From contig JACAXG010000028.1 in NCBI GenBank assembly GCA_018881555.1, positions 380,156 through 444,155 of the forward strand: a stretch of 64,000 nucleotides of DNA. Direction: 5' to 3'. This DNA comes from Amblyornis subalaris. Taxonomy: Eukaryota > Chordata > Aves > Passeriformes > Ptilonorhynchidae. A model generated the notes under the pieces. The model was not told where the DNA came from and made no database searches. It worked only from the letters and a program-made list of their open reading frames with translations. Below, one piece after another: positions 1-12,400 of this stretch (positions are counted from its first letter, which is position 1; each line of letters begins with the position of its first letter). A program made the position numbers and the translations under genes.

Positions 1-3000
1 GCTGAAACACTGAGGCAGCCATGTCCAATCCTGGTGGCTAAATACTCTCCTAGCTTTAGCTCTTTTAATATTTTTCCTATGTTATGACCCAGTGCTACAT
101 GCAATAAAACAATTTTTCATCCTGAAAATGGTGCTTTGTCCTCAGGCTGAGGCTACTGAGAAGCAAATGGCAGGTCACTGTGCCCTGGTGCCCAGTGAGC
201 TGGAGTGAGCCGGGCTCTGTGCCTCCGGCTACAGTCAATGTTTGAGCCTCTCAGCACCACTCCTGGAACAAAGCCCCAGGTCCCTGGGAAGCTGCCGCCC
301 ACCCACATCTGTTCTCCATGCTGCGTCCATCAGTACCAGACCCTGCCATGTGGATCCTGATGCCAGGGGCAGACCTGTGACTGGGGGCACTCTGAGCCTC
401 TCTTCTCCACCATGGCTTTGAGATTCCTGAAGCAGAGGGTTGATGCCATGACTATCTCAGAAATGCCACATGAACATGAAAATTGAGCAAATGATAAAAT
501 GGAGATGAATTTTCAGGAGCAGAGAGATTGAATAAAAAAAAACAAGGCATCCAACTATGCAGTTTATGCACAGGAAAGATATATCTTGACAATAGCTAAT
601 ATTTTATGTGGAGCAAATAACTCAGTAGTAACAAATTTGCACATTTACAAATGTAGTATTAGGAAGAAAGTCCTGATTTCCCTTACTTCTCATCTGAGTC
701 TCTGACATACACAACCTACTCACCCTGCCCTCAGTGTTGCCTTGTATTCCAACACCCTCCTCTTCCCTGACCTTCTCCTTCCCCCCCACAGGAGCTGCCA
801 TGTCGGGATGGGCTCCTGGCTCCAGCTCTCCAATGTGGAGGAAGGAGCACCGTCCCCCGAAGTCCAATGGACAATGCTGTGCGTGGACTTTGGGTGCAGA
901 AGAGCCCATCCCACATGCCCCAATCCCCGCATCGCACCGGGAGCTGCCCCAAGCCCCATGCCCTGTGCCAGGGGCTGTTCTCTCGGCACAGGATGTTCCT
1001 TAGCTCCGCAGCCTTAGTGATTTACACTTCTGTAGTTACTGTTCACGGAGACGGTCCGAGACCACCCCAGGGGAAGATGACGTGCTGAGGGACTGTGAAA
1101 ACAGTGGCCACAATGATGGGACCAGCCACAGAGGGAGAGAGAGTCGGGACCTCCAGGTCATCCCAGACTCTGCCANAAGGCCACCAGGATGTCTTTTACC
1201 CAGGGTAAAAGCTGCCTCAGCAGCTCCCTGTGCTGCCTGTGCCAGACCATCTGTCTGCGCTCCCCATCCCTCCCTGCCACAGCCAGAGATTTGCACAACC
1301 GAGCCCATTTAACTGGCACTGGAATCTTCCTACCTGGTGCGAGGCTCTAAGCCTTATCTGCATTTAGGAATTGCGCTAAGCCAGCAGATCTCCTGCGTAT
1401 TTGCTCTTTGAAAGTCCGCTCTGAGGAGCTCTGGCAGGAAGGCCACATAAAGGGAAAGCCCCACAGCTCCAGCCCACAGATAAAGCTCTGCACCATACAA
1501 GACATTTTGATATTTTATGCCAGTATTTGGCATTGCTCCAGAAGAGCTCTGAGTTATCTTAAGCTTCATAAATGCAGAGCTAAAGCATTAGCAGGGGAAT
1601 TGCTCCTAAGTCAAGGGTTAGAGGCAGACAGCAAAAAGGGTTCTTAGGGGGTGGTCTCCCACCGGCTTTGGGGGATAAGTGTGTATTTACTCCCCCCACC
1701 CTGGGCAAACTGTGGTGCTTCCTAGTGCTAAGCTGAAGGGCTTTATTGAAACACTCCAGCAAACCGATTCCTCCTGGCTCCTAAGTACATAAAAGCATCA
1801 GAAAGTAAAAACGGATTCTAAACTATAGTGATTAATTAGGATGATGGATAAGGACNAAAATCTGGCTCTTTTGCCTCCTTTGCACAGATGCAGGAACTGT
1901 TCTGAGCGGAAGAACCTGGGGAGGTCAGGACACAATGTTGCTCCAGGGGGTCACACTTGTGCAGTGCAAAGGATGGCAGGACACGACCGTGGCCACCAAA
2001 AATGTGCCAGAGGCTCCTGCCCACACTGGCACAGGCAAGGCAATCAGATCTACATCCGTGCCCACCCTGGGTTGCCCATTCTGCAGGAGTGGATGGTGGG
2101 AGCTGAGGAGCTAAAATAGATGGTCTTGAAATAATCTTGAAGGAGAGAAGCAAGGCAGCTGCTCAAAGGCTTGTGCCAGCCTGGAGCCGAGTCTCGCTCC
2201 AGGAAAGGTGCTGCAGCAAAGGGGACCCTGCGTCTGATCAGGAAGCTCAGTCAAGAGCTGGAGCATTGAAACAGCCACAGCAAAGGAACTGGGAAACAGA
2301 AAACAGGAAAGAGCAAATGGCTTCTAAACAGTGGAAATGTTCTGCTATGGAGGAGGAGGGGGGCTGTAGAGGGAGGATTAGCCAGCTATAAATACAAGCA
2401 GTGCTGAGTTAAAAGGCTAATTAGAATAGCAAAAAGAAATACAGCAGTACATTTCAGAGATGATTCTGACTAACAAAGAGTTTTTCAAATCTGTTTGCAG
2501 GAGTGAATATGAAAGAGAAAATTGGATTCCTATGAAATNATTTCAAAAATTGGAGGAGGAAAAAGGTAATGGCAGATCTCTTCAACAGCCAGTCAGGCTC
2601 CCTGACATCTTCATCTGCTGCAAAGGCAAAGAGAAAGGAGACAGGTCTCAGTTTTCACATCTTGGGAGGAAAAAAGAACTGGCGACAAAGGATGGTTTGT
2701 GCAGAGATGGGGCACAAAAGGAGAGGCCAGACATTCTTCCCCAGGCAGCCTGGAAAGAACTGACCAGTCTAATTGCTTTAGGCTGATCTCGAAGGGCTGG
2801 AACTCTGCTCTCCCCGAGGGCTGGGGACTGTGTGGCCCTGTGACACAACACATGGAGGGGACACTGTCACCCACCACAGCCCTGACTGCCCGTGCCCGGG
2901 GAGGGTGGTGGGGCCTGAGGTCACCCTGGCTTCAGATCCCGCGATGGTGGAGCCAGTGCAGAGCCAAACCCCACTCTGGCAGCAAACCACCAAGCCCCCT

Positions 3001-3098
3001 GTGATTTATCACCTACAGCCTCAGCATATGCCAGAAATGGCTTTAGCATTCCCCAAAAGCTGGAACAGATGGTCCTTAAGTTCTTAACCCAATAAATG

Positions 3099-3150
3099 TA
3101 CACAGACACACAGAGATACGTGTACATACATATAGATATATATAAATACA
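3099..3150. repeat. Imperfect CA/TA simple repeat
   Basis: A run of ACACAGACACACAGAGATAC, then GTGTACATACATATAGATAT and ATATAAATACA. It is an alternating purine-pyrimidine microsatellite, degenerate, within HS3ST4 intron 1. Confidence 0.8.
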
Positions 3151-4051
3151 CCCGCCAGTTTGACACCCTCTACCCCGCCTCATCCTGCAGACATGCGAGG
3201 CTGGGCTGAGCCATGCGTTCCCCAGCCATGCTCAACCTCTTCTCCTCCCGTGACAGATTCAATGCTCCAGTTTTCCAAAGTCTTTGGGGGACAGGAACAT
3301 TCCAACACTAAGAGAGCTTCGACCTAGCCTGAAAGAGAGCTTGTCCCACATATCTGCTGCCCGAAATCAACACGAAAAAACGAGACTGTCACCAGAGCAA
3401 AGGCTAGTTTGGATTCACATCCTTCATCTGGGCTCCCAGTAGTTCGGGCTGTAGTGTGGGGGTGTCATCAGAGACCTTCGTAGCTGGAGGGAAAGGGATT
3501 GGCATCATCAAGCTCATGTTGAGGTAAACAGCTGAGGATAAATGGGATGACTTTTATTCTTCATCTGTTCATGATATCACTGGTGGCTGCTGTGACCAGA
3601 GCCACAGGTCACAATGACATCAGGCCATTAATGGGACAAAGGGTGACAACTGGGAAGATTCAAGAAGCAGGGACAGGGCAGAGGGGAAGAGGTGCTCAGG
3701 AGGAGCAGACACAGAGTGCTGCTGTCTCCTCTCTGGCAGACAGCACGAGCTGGCTCTCTGCNAACCTGTCTGTGGCAGTGGGCAAACAGGGAGAGTGCGG
3801 TGGCTGCGGAAAGGGCTGGCTGACTGACAACTCTCTGAAATTAAACTAATTGCATTACCTAGTAAATCATAACAGCAGCTACGATACTTTGCTCCTCTCC
3901 AAAGATGCAGAGTGGCTTTATGAGCATTAATTAACTCTGACTCACACAAGANGCCTGTGAGGCAGGTACAGGTACACCCGTGGGGTCTGTAGTCCCACGG
4001 CCTGGCAGCGCACGGGTGGTGCGCACAGCCTGGGAGATCTCGCGTCCCCAA

Positions 4052-4091
4052 AGGACCAGCTCCATCCCCACAGGACCAGCTCCCTCCCCAG
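4052..4091. repeat. 20-bp tandem duplication
   Basis: AGGACCAGCTCCATCCCCAC at 4052-4071 is followed by AGGACCAGCTCCCTCCCCAG at 4072-4091 (18 of 20 identical). It is local slippage in the HS3ST4 intron. Confidence 0.85.
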
Positions 4092-7000
4092 GGTGCAATT
4101 ACAGCCCAGGAGATCCCATTACCAGGACTCCACTCTAATTAACTATCCCATCTCCCTGTGCACTCACATCCACATTTATCATGACTTCCTAAAACAGACA
4201 AAAGGCAAGACCATGAGAAGTCACCAGCTGCAGCTGTCCATCCTGGCCAGGCCCAGCAGAGTCCATCTGTCCTCATCCCATGACCCTTCATTTCTCTGCT
4301 CCCACTTGGCACACCCACCTCACACAGACCGTGAGGCTCTGCAGCTCCACNTCACTCTGCTCCCACACCTGGGTGTGCTGGGCATAAGGCAGCCCTGGAG
4401 GCATGGGACATGGCATGTGGGTCCCGGATACTCTAAGGGCTTGGCTCTGTGTCCCTGTCCTCTCCCCTCTGAGATCCAGGAGATCCCATTCAGCACAGCG
4501 CCTGCACTCCAGAGAGTGCTCCCTGTGATGTGGAGCAAGGGGAGGAGAAGCAGAAAAATCCACAGAGGCACCTAAATAAAATATTTTAAAGTGAATTTCC
4601 CACGAGATGTCAGCAGCTCTTTAATATTGTGCTGCCTTTCCTGGCTGATCCTGTTGTCGCTCCAGCTGGTGGGAGAGTGGTTGCCAGCTGCCTACAGGAA
4701 AAGGAAGACAGGAATGTCTCCTCTTGCCTGGGAGACCTGCACTGGCTAATCCTCCTGCACCACTCTTGACTCCACAAACAAGTGGCTTCTTGCAGCAGGA
4801 GCAGGAAAGCAGCAAGAGAGTCAGCAGCAGCGTACGCCACCATGGAACCCTGCTCTATCCCCAGTGGGGAATGGAGTGGCAGGTCCCAGCCAGCAGGTAC
4901 ACAGAGTTTCGCTCAGGAATGAGGAGCTTTGCTGATCTCACAGGTGTAGAACAGAATGGAGTCTTTTGCATCTGCTCAGCCCTGACGCACTGGCCACCTG
5001 GGACACTGCCCTGGCCCTGGAGATCTCGCTCTCCCTCCAGCAGCCAGCACGATGCAAAGCCACACAGCTTTATCCTTTGCCAGCCCCCACTGAGTGCCTG
5101 GCTGACCTCTCTCCTGGTCCTCAGGCTGAGGGCGTTTGAGATTGGAGAAATACTGTAGGTATTAGGGAGCAATACTCTACACACAGAGACACCCCACCCT
5201 GTGTCCCTGACCCGTAGTCCCTGTGGGATGGCATGGCCCTGGGCTAGGTGACCTGCTCCTGACCACTTGCAAGGGGCTCTGCCCTCTCTGCTGCTCCAGT
5301 GACTGCCGCCAGCCCAGAGGCAGAGGTGGTGGTACGGAGCGGGGCCAGCTGCTGCAAACGTCCCTGTAACAGCAGGCGTCCCCTCCACTGGACACAAGAG
5401 CTCTGTGCCCTGTGGCAAAGCCACTGCAGCTGAGCTGCACAAACTCACCAGGTCAAAGGCAGCCAGCTGCAACTTACACCTTCTGTGAAAGGGGAAGAAA
5501 TAGTTGTTTCCCCTAATTACAACTTAAATGCCAAATAAATGCCCTGTCTGCTATGGTAATTGCAATGTCACTGGGTGATTAATGCCTGCAGTGCACACCA
5601 AGAACCTGCACCGCATCTGCAGACCACAATAACCCGCACCCCGAGTGCCCCGGCCCCAGGCAGCTGTTCCATCCCTGGCTCCTGCCGGGCCAGAGTGTGG
5701 CTGCAGTGGGCACTGGCTGACAGAGCTGCTCTGCACCAGTGCCAGCAGCCATGGCCATGCCCAGCTCAAAGACCAGCCCCAGATGCAGCTCCATGTCCCC
5801 CGGGTGTGCAGGGTCCACACCTGTCCTGTCCCAGAATCTCCTTGAAGCTGCTCTTGCCCCAGCCAAGCGACCCATCACGGCGCTGATCAATGCCAGGCTG
5901 AACATCGACATCGATCCTCCAGCTGATCTCACGTCCCAGTGGCAGCATTGCCCTCCTCCAGGGGTTCCTGTGGACTTGCCATTGTTATTTGTACCCACAG
6001 ACACAGTGTGGGAAGGGGGGACCCGGCCCCATCCCACCCACCAGGCAGCACGGGCCAGCTGCAGGTGGCCAGGGCTGAGCTGCACTCCCTTGGCTGCTGC
6101 CGCTCCTGAGGGGCAGCTACTGGGGAGAGGGAAAGGCTTTTAGGTTTAGCTTTATATGTGTATGAGGGTCTCAAACAGTGACACTTGCTAACTACAGTTT
6201 AGAAAGCAACAAAAGGAAATTCTAGAGAAAAGCTCAGCATTTAGTCTCACCCCCACTCCCATTTTTTTCCTTATTTAAAAGAAATCATCTTTTAAGCATT
6301 AAAAAACTCCCCAGTGCTGCCGATACAAATGCAGTGTAACCTTGAATTATATGTACCAGGGNTGGCTTTCATTATTTATTAGCAAGATCAATTAGAATAT
6401 TCTGTTTGCAGAAGAATATAATCCAATATGTACTTCAAGCACTAACAGCTAAATATATGCTTATTTAAAAATCAATCTAAAAGTCAAGGTTTCCTTTGTA
6501 AATCCTTACTACAGATTAAAAAAAAAGCTTTGAGTGTTACCACCTGCTGAATGCTGTAGTCTCAAGGAGACAGTTATACATTTTAAAACATCACAAATGG
6601 GAATTGATTGTAACAGGCAAACAATTGCTGATCCCCCAGCATGGAGGGCTCACAGCGTGCATGAAGGCTGCGTAGTTCCNACGGGTGGACCGCCTTCGGA
6701 CCACAGCCCAGCCATTCCATGGGGGAGTGGGAACAAGCCCCCTGGCCCAGGCAGTGACAGCCACCACCCCCCTGCCCGCCGGGAAGGGCACCAAGAGTGT
6801 GCCAGCCATGCTGAGTGACTCACACCGACTCACAGCATCCCAGCACGGGTTTGTTTTTCACTGACTTGCCTGGTCTGACATGGAGCCAAGGCATCCGCCT
6901 GCCAGCCCGGCCCAGGATCCGCAGTGTCCTCGCCTTTCTCCCCCGAATCGCAGGTTTCTAAGATTAATTGTCATGTATAATTTATTGGCCTCAGCCACGA

Positions 7001-7642
7001 CCTTGGCCCAGCGCAGTTTCCTTCCTCTGCACCGTGGCAATGGTGGCAGCAGGCTCGGGCAGGGCAAGGGAGCACCAGCGGCACAGGGTGGTCAGTGCTC
7101 CTGGCCCCAGCCATGCCGTGAGGCTGCCCCACGGCCCTGGAGATGCCCCAGCCCCTCTGTTGCCGCTCCGTCCCCACCCTGCAGAGCCATTTTCCTGGCT
7201 GTTCCAGCGCTCACTTTAATCTCCCCCCTGCTGCCAGCCAGGCGCAGGCTGCTCAGCCAGCTTCCCGCTTCTCCTTCTTCCTTAAGCCCTTTCTCTTTCG
7301 TCTTTCATTTTTAAATCTTATCTCCAGGTAAAGAGGGTATTTGATGGGATCAAAAAGTGACCTTTAACAAGGGTAGCAGAGCTTCAAACGATATCNCTGC
7401 AAGTTCATGCACACTCGAGTGTTAAAGGGAACAGTTCTCTGATCTCCTGTTCCTCAGTGGAAAAGTTGTTTTGCAAAGATTTCTGCCAAAAGCCGATGCA
7501 GCAGACTGAGGAAACTTTCTTAAAATCCAGCACCTAGAACTTGGCACAGGCTGTCTTCAGCTTCTGATAAACCAGTCCTTTAAAATTTTTTGGTCTCAGT
7601 CTTCATGAGCAAGCGCTCCAGCCACACCACCCTGCACCTGGG

Positions 7643-7714
7643 TGGAAGGAGGGTTGGAATTGGATGATCTTTAAGGTCCTTTCCAATCCAAAACATTCTG
7701 TGTTTCTGTGAATC
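7643..7714 (+). mobile_element. CR1 LINE, short 3'-end fragment
   Basis: The segment GGGTTGGAATTGGATGATCT, then TTAAGGTCCTTTCCAATCCA and AAACATTCTGTGTTTCTGTG, is the standard CR1 3' terminus in sense orientation. It ends in two octamers (ATTCTGTG, TTTCTGTG). Only about 70 bp remain, typical of 5'-truncated CR1 copies. It lies inside HS3ST4 intron 1, antisense to the gene. Confidence 0.85.
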
Positions 7715-8494
7715 TCCAAAGTGTTTCTTTCTCTACTCAAGTTCCCCATCTCTTGCCAGTTTCCCGAGCCTAACAGATCCCTCATCTTTCATTCAGCTGA
7801 ATAAAATCCCTGAAATGGTTCTTAGGTAAAGCATTCCAGCTGTACAGGGAGGTCAGACAGAAGCAATCAGAGGGATCAGTGATTAGTGATTAGTGGGCGG
7901 AAAATGCAGCCAAACAGAGCAGAGGGGACAGAGACCCCGAAGCTGCAGGCTGGGCCCAGGGGAGTGAATGTCCCCTCACAGTGGGGCTTCCCAAGGGCTC
8001 CTCAACAGCACCGTGTCCTGTGCCAGCCTGAGGTCCTCCCAGCCATGCCAGGAGAGGTGCGGGGAGGGACCAGCAGCATGAGCTGGTGGGTAGCATAACC
8101 CTTCCTGAGAAAACTGGGCTATTTGACCTATGAACCGGGGGTCACTCCAGTCTTGGTTGAGACCAAGACCTGCAGACCTCTCCTAAGCACCTTGCAGATA
8201 AATTCCAGGTGGGAGAAGAACAGCCTGAGCTAAGGGATGATGTGGGCACAGAACAGCGTGGCTCCCNAGCTTCCACTGTGCCATGGGGTCAATGGGTTGC
8301 AGCGCCGTGTCCCCCTGGGATCTTGGCAGATCAAAAGGGAGCAGAGAGGGCCAGAGGCCATGCTGCGCCAGATCAGGACACACGCTCTCCAGCGGCAGCC
8401 CGGAGCCAGCACTGGCAGTGACATGACCCCCACGCCACCAGCAGGGCAAGGGGACACAAGTGGGCTCCCCCACCCCGTAGCAGAGCTCGCCGGT

Positions 8495-8900
8495 GCCTCC
8501 GCATGTGGCAGAGTGCCCGGAGCGCAGTGGACAGACGGGAGCGGGGGGTGTGCGGGAATGACACCGGCGTTAATCATTTCCGCGGCTCCGCGCACGAAGG
8601 CGGCAGCGAGCCCGCGCCAGCCCGCTGCCGGGGACCAGGGCACGGCCAACCCGCCACGGCTCTGCTGCCCGGAGCGGGTCCCCTCCCTGGCCCCTGTGTC
8701 CCGCCATGCCTCTGGGGAGAGGGGCGACAGGCGCCAGCTCTCAGTGCTCCTGGATGGGATACACAGAGCTGCGCTACCACCTCCAGCTCCCTGTGCACAT
8801 ATCCCGACAGCACCTCGCCACGGGGACGGCGACCCACCCCGCAGGCCAGCAGCCAGGGGGTTAAAGTGCCTTGTTATTCCTTCCATACCCGGGCTTCACT
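8495..8900. promoter_or_regulatory. CpG-rich cluster inside HS3ST4 intron 1
   Basis: Between about 8510 and 8700 I count roughly 27 CpGs, far above the surrounding intron; weaker density continues to about 8900. The sequence GGCGTTAATCATTTCCGCGG sits in the middle. It may be an alternative first-exon promoter, a promoter of a nested non-coding RNA, or an unmethylated enhancer. There is no recognisable coding exon next to it; the long open frames on both strands here are composition effects. Confidence 0.45.
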
Positions 8901-9441
8901 TATTTGCGGCCGGAATTCCCCAGGAGCCAGGGCTTTTACTAGTGGCTCTGCTGTAGAACCATGTCATTATAGATTGCAAGTTCCTTAAAGGTCAGATAAC
9001 ACAACACAATTGAATCATATTAGTGAGCATAGCGAGCTGGTATTTTCCTAGGAAAACCCATAAAGCAGATTGTTTGCTGCAGAGAAACACACTGTTGTAT
9101 AGCAAAGCCGGTGTAATTGTCTGCACAAACAAACAAGCGGTTTATGAGAAAACCTTCCCATGCTGCAGATCCTCAGGGAAGGAGCCAGCCGGGCCAAGTG
9201 CTGGGCACCTAGGGCAGGTTGGATTTCAGCTTGGGTTACAGCACTGAAATACATCGCAAAAGACAAATGGGGAAATAAACAATTTCCAAGTGTATTGTTG
9301 AGAGACAAATACTCAATACTTCATTTAATGTCTGGTTTGCAGGTAGCGGTTAATCCAAGACAGTGCTATTAAGGAAACACAGAATTGATTGTGAGGATGA
9401 TTGAAGATTTCTGAAGAGCACAATTCCCAAGGCCATGATGA

Positions 9442-9459
9442 CCCCCCCCCTTTTTTTTT
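9442..9459. repeat. C9T9 homopolymer pair
   Basis: Nine C followed by nine T, an all-pyrimidine tract in HS3ST4 intron 1. Its length is uncertain in most sequencing data. Confidence 0.85.
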
Positions 9460-12400
9460 CTAATTTGCCTGTAATCTATTCAGACAAATCCTTCTGTCAC
9501 GTTTATTTCCTTTCCAAGTTCCAACGGTGTGATTAATTATGGAACTTTGCAGTCCTACTTACCCTACTGCATGCTCTAATTTTGCTTCCTTTTAAAATGG
9601 TTTTCTATCCCAAATAGACCCCCTTTCCTTTTTCAGATCCTTTACTTTGTCCCTCTGAAACCTGCTGTCACTAACCCATCCCACCAGCAGCCATCCATCC
9701 CGCCTGGTTCCGCGGTTCCATCCAGGGGCAGCCAGCACCAGTGGNTGCTCACTTTTCACTGAAGAGGGGCCCAGGCCTTTCTGTGGGGAGAGGAAAAGCA
9801 CAACCCTCTTTCTCCAAATATTTGGGTACTTGTCAGACCCTAGAGTCTGCAGCCCCTCCACCAGCCTGAAAATTCTCATTTGGTTCTAGATTTGACCTCA
9901 GAATGAAAAAGAAGTTGGAATCAGCACAACTGTTTTAACTTTCCCCAGTCACAGAAAGAGGAGGAAAAGTAATTAAAAAATATAATTTTGAATACACAAA
10001 GCCACATCTCCTCTCATTGACCTTCAACACCCACGTCGGCTGTCCGGGGCAGCGGAGCAGGAACACCACTGGCTCCCACTCCCNCTGTGCCGGCTCTCCT
10101 CCACTGCACTTCATCGTGCCCCAGCCAAAGAGTGGTGAAACACAGGCAGAAAAGCAATTAGATTTAAATCTTGTTTTCTCTTTCTATCTTGCCTTTTTCT
10201 TTTCTCTACGTAGATGCTCCTCAGTGCTCTAATAGGATTTGCGTTTAGCACGGTGTGAAACGAATGATTTATGGGTCTGTCCGCACTACACGCTCCCAAC
10301 GCCATCGCAACCCCCCGGAAGGGCGCTCCAAGAGCAGCCTTGACAAGAGCATTCTGGAACCATGTGTTATTCTTTGTACACCCTGCCCACACCATCACTG
10401 ATATCCTGGCTCTCACAGGGCCTCTGTGCTTTCCTCACACTGCACTGGGCTCTGCTTAGGGAGGAAGTGGGACCAAGACCCTTGACCAGCTTCAGCCCCT
10501 GCTGCCACACACCAGCCACACTGCTTCCACAAAGCGATCTGCTGTTTTGACCGATGTTCCAGCTCAGATTGACTTGTGCCTTGTCTAAGGCAAATAAGGG
10601 CTCAGTCCCTCCATTTTATTACCAAAACCACCAAAGGCAGTGTGGGAACTGACCAGACCCAACAACTCAAGCATGGTCAGGAGCCCAGCACATCGAAGGC
10701 TGCAGCGCCTCAGGTGCCAAAGCCCTGCTGAAAGTCTCTGGGATCGGTCAGATTTTCCTGGTGGCTCTGAGCACGGCTCTGTCAGCNCGGCTCCTGTGGC
10801 TCTGCAGCAGCAATGCCCTTCATTAATTCCTAAAGCTGCCCCAAGTACATCTCATGTCCTCCTGGGTTTGGCAGCCCCTGTGAGCTGGGGCACAGAGCAC
10901 AGCTCCCTACCTTCCTTCCACATATAACAAGAAGCCAAATGAAATAATGAAAGAAACTCATTTTAATGCCACAGAGGGAATTGTTTTATTGCTAAAGCAG
11001 CAAATAGAACTAATTGAATCCACTGGAAAAAAAAAGGAGCAAAGGAATGGAAAGGGTAGGTGTGGAGCACAGACAGAAAGGGCGAGCTGGAGCCTGAATA
11101 TTCATGGACCTGGAAACTGCAAATCCTTGAATGCAAAATATCTTCATAACTGATCATACTGCCAATGGCAATGCACGCACAGCTCGGAGAGAGGCTCGGA
11201 ATATTTGCATTTACAAGATTTTTTTTTTTAAGTAATATTATGGAACAAATTCTCTGGTTCATTAAGTGGCCTTGCACCTCCCTGGTAAAACAGAACATCC
11301 TGGGAGCAAGCACTGAGAGTGGTGCAGGTTCCCACTGGCGCTGAGCACAGGGCAGGCGGCAGCGCACAGCGCTGGGACAGTCCTGGTGCCCCCAGGGCCA
11401 GGCAGCTGCCTACTATGGGGGGCTGCAAAGGCGGCTCTGAGCTCCGTCCCTGCCGCGGGCCNAGCGTGGTCCTGCGTGGCTGGGCTGCAGAGCTGGGGCA
11501 CTTCACCCCAAATCACCTCCCCTTTCACACGCCCCCAGTTACACCTGCCACAAGCTTTTAAAATCAGTTTTCAGTGAACTTTAATTTTCAGTGGAAACAT
11601 ATATATTAATGTGGGGGGTTACACTTTAATTAAGGCAGCACTCATCATCTTCATTACAATACTAAGTCATCCAGCAAGGAACACAAAGGATATAAATCCC
11701 ATTAATGAAGGAGACGTGTATCCTGCACTGTACACTTTAGCACAGAGACACCAGTATAAGATGACTCTCATATGAAGTGCAAGGCAAGAAAGCTGGATTA
11801 GAAATGCAGTTTACAGTCCCAAGTAAACCGGGGACTTTGACCCCAAAGGCACCCAAAACATCTGTCCTACCTCAATCTGCTTTCCCCACCCCAGGAGAGA
11901 GTCCAAGGCAGAATACAGCTGCCTGGGTGTGCCAGTGGGGGCACCCAGTGCCTGGGTCCCTCCTGAACCCCNACACCCACATGTGGGAGGGGAAAGGCTG
12001 CGGCTGAGATCCTCCCCAACAACAGCAGCACTGCTGCAGGGTCAGGGGGTCTCCCCAGCCTTGGGGTAACTGGGGACTCGGCTCTCCCCAGGCTCACTGG
12101 GCAACAGAGCCACAGGTNAAATCCACTTCTCTGCAGAGCCCCCTCCTTCCTCCTTACACCAGCATCCCAAATCTTTATCCTCTGGGCACAGCAAAGAGCT
12201 TCAGGCTCACCTCTGCCTGCAATGCGCTCCAAGCATTAGAAAAAGACAATAGGGGTCATGGGGGGAGCCGTGCTGGGCAGCACCGTGCCAAAGCACCCCG
12301 GGGCAGGACCCCAAAGCGGGCAGCAGGAGACACCTGCCACGGTGCCATGGGGCCCTCACCAGCCAGAGCCCCACTCNGCATCCATCACCCTCCTGCAGCC

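Noticed and set aside
8230..8956. Overlapping 218- and 239-codon frames in the intronic CpG cluster
   Set aside because: Both strands are open over the same bases, each with an N, and neither has a domain. The cluster is better explained as regulatory.
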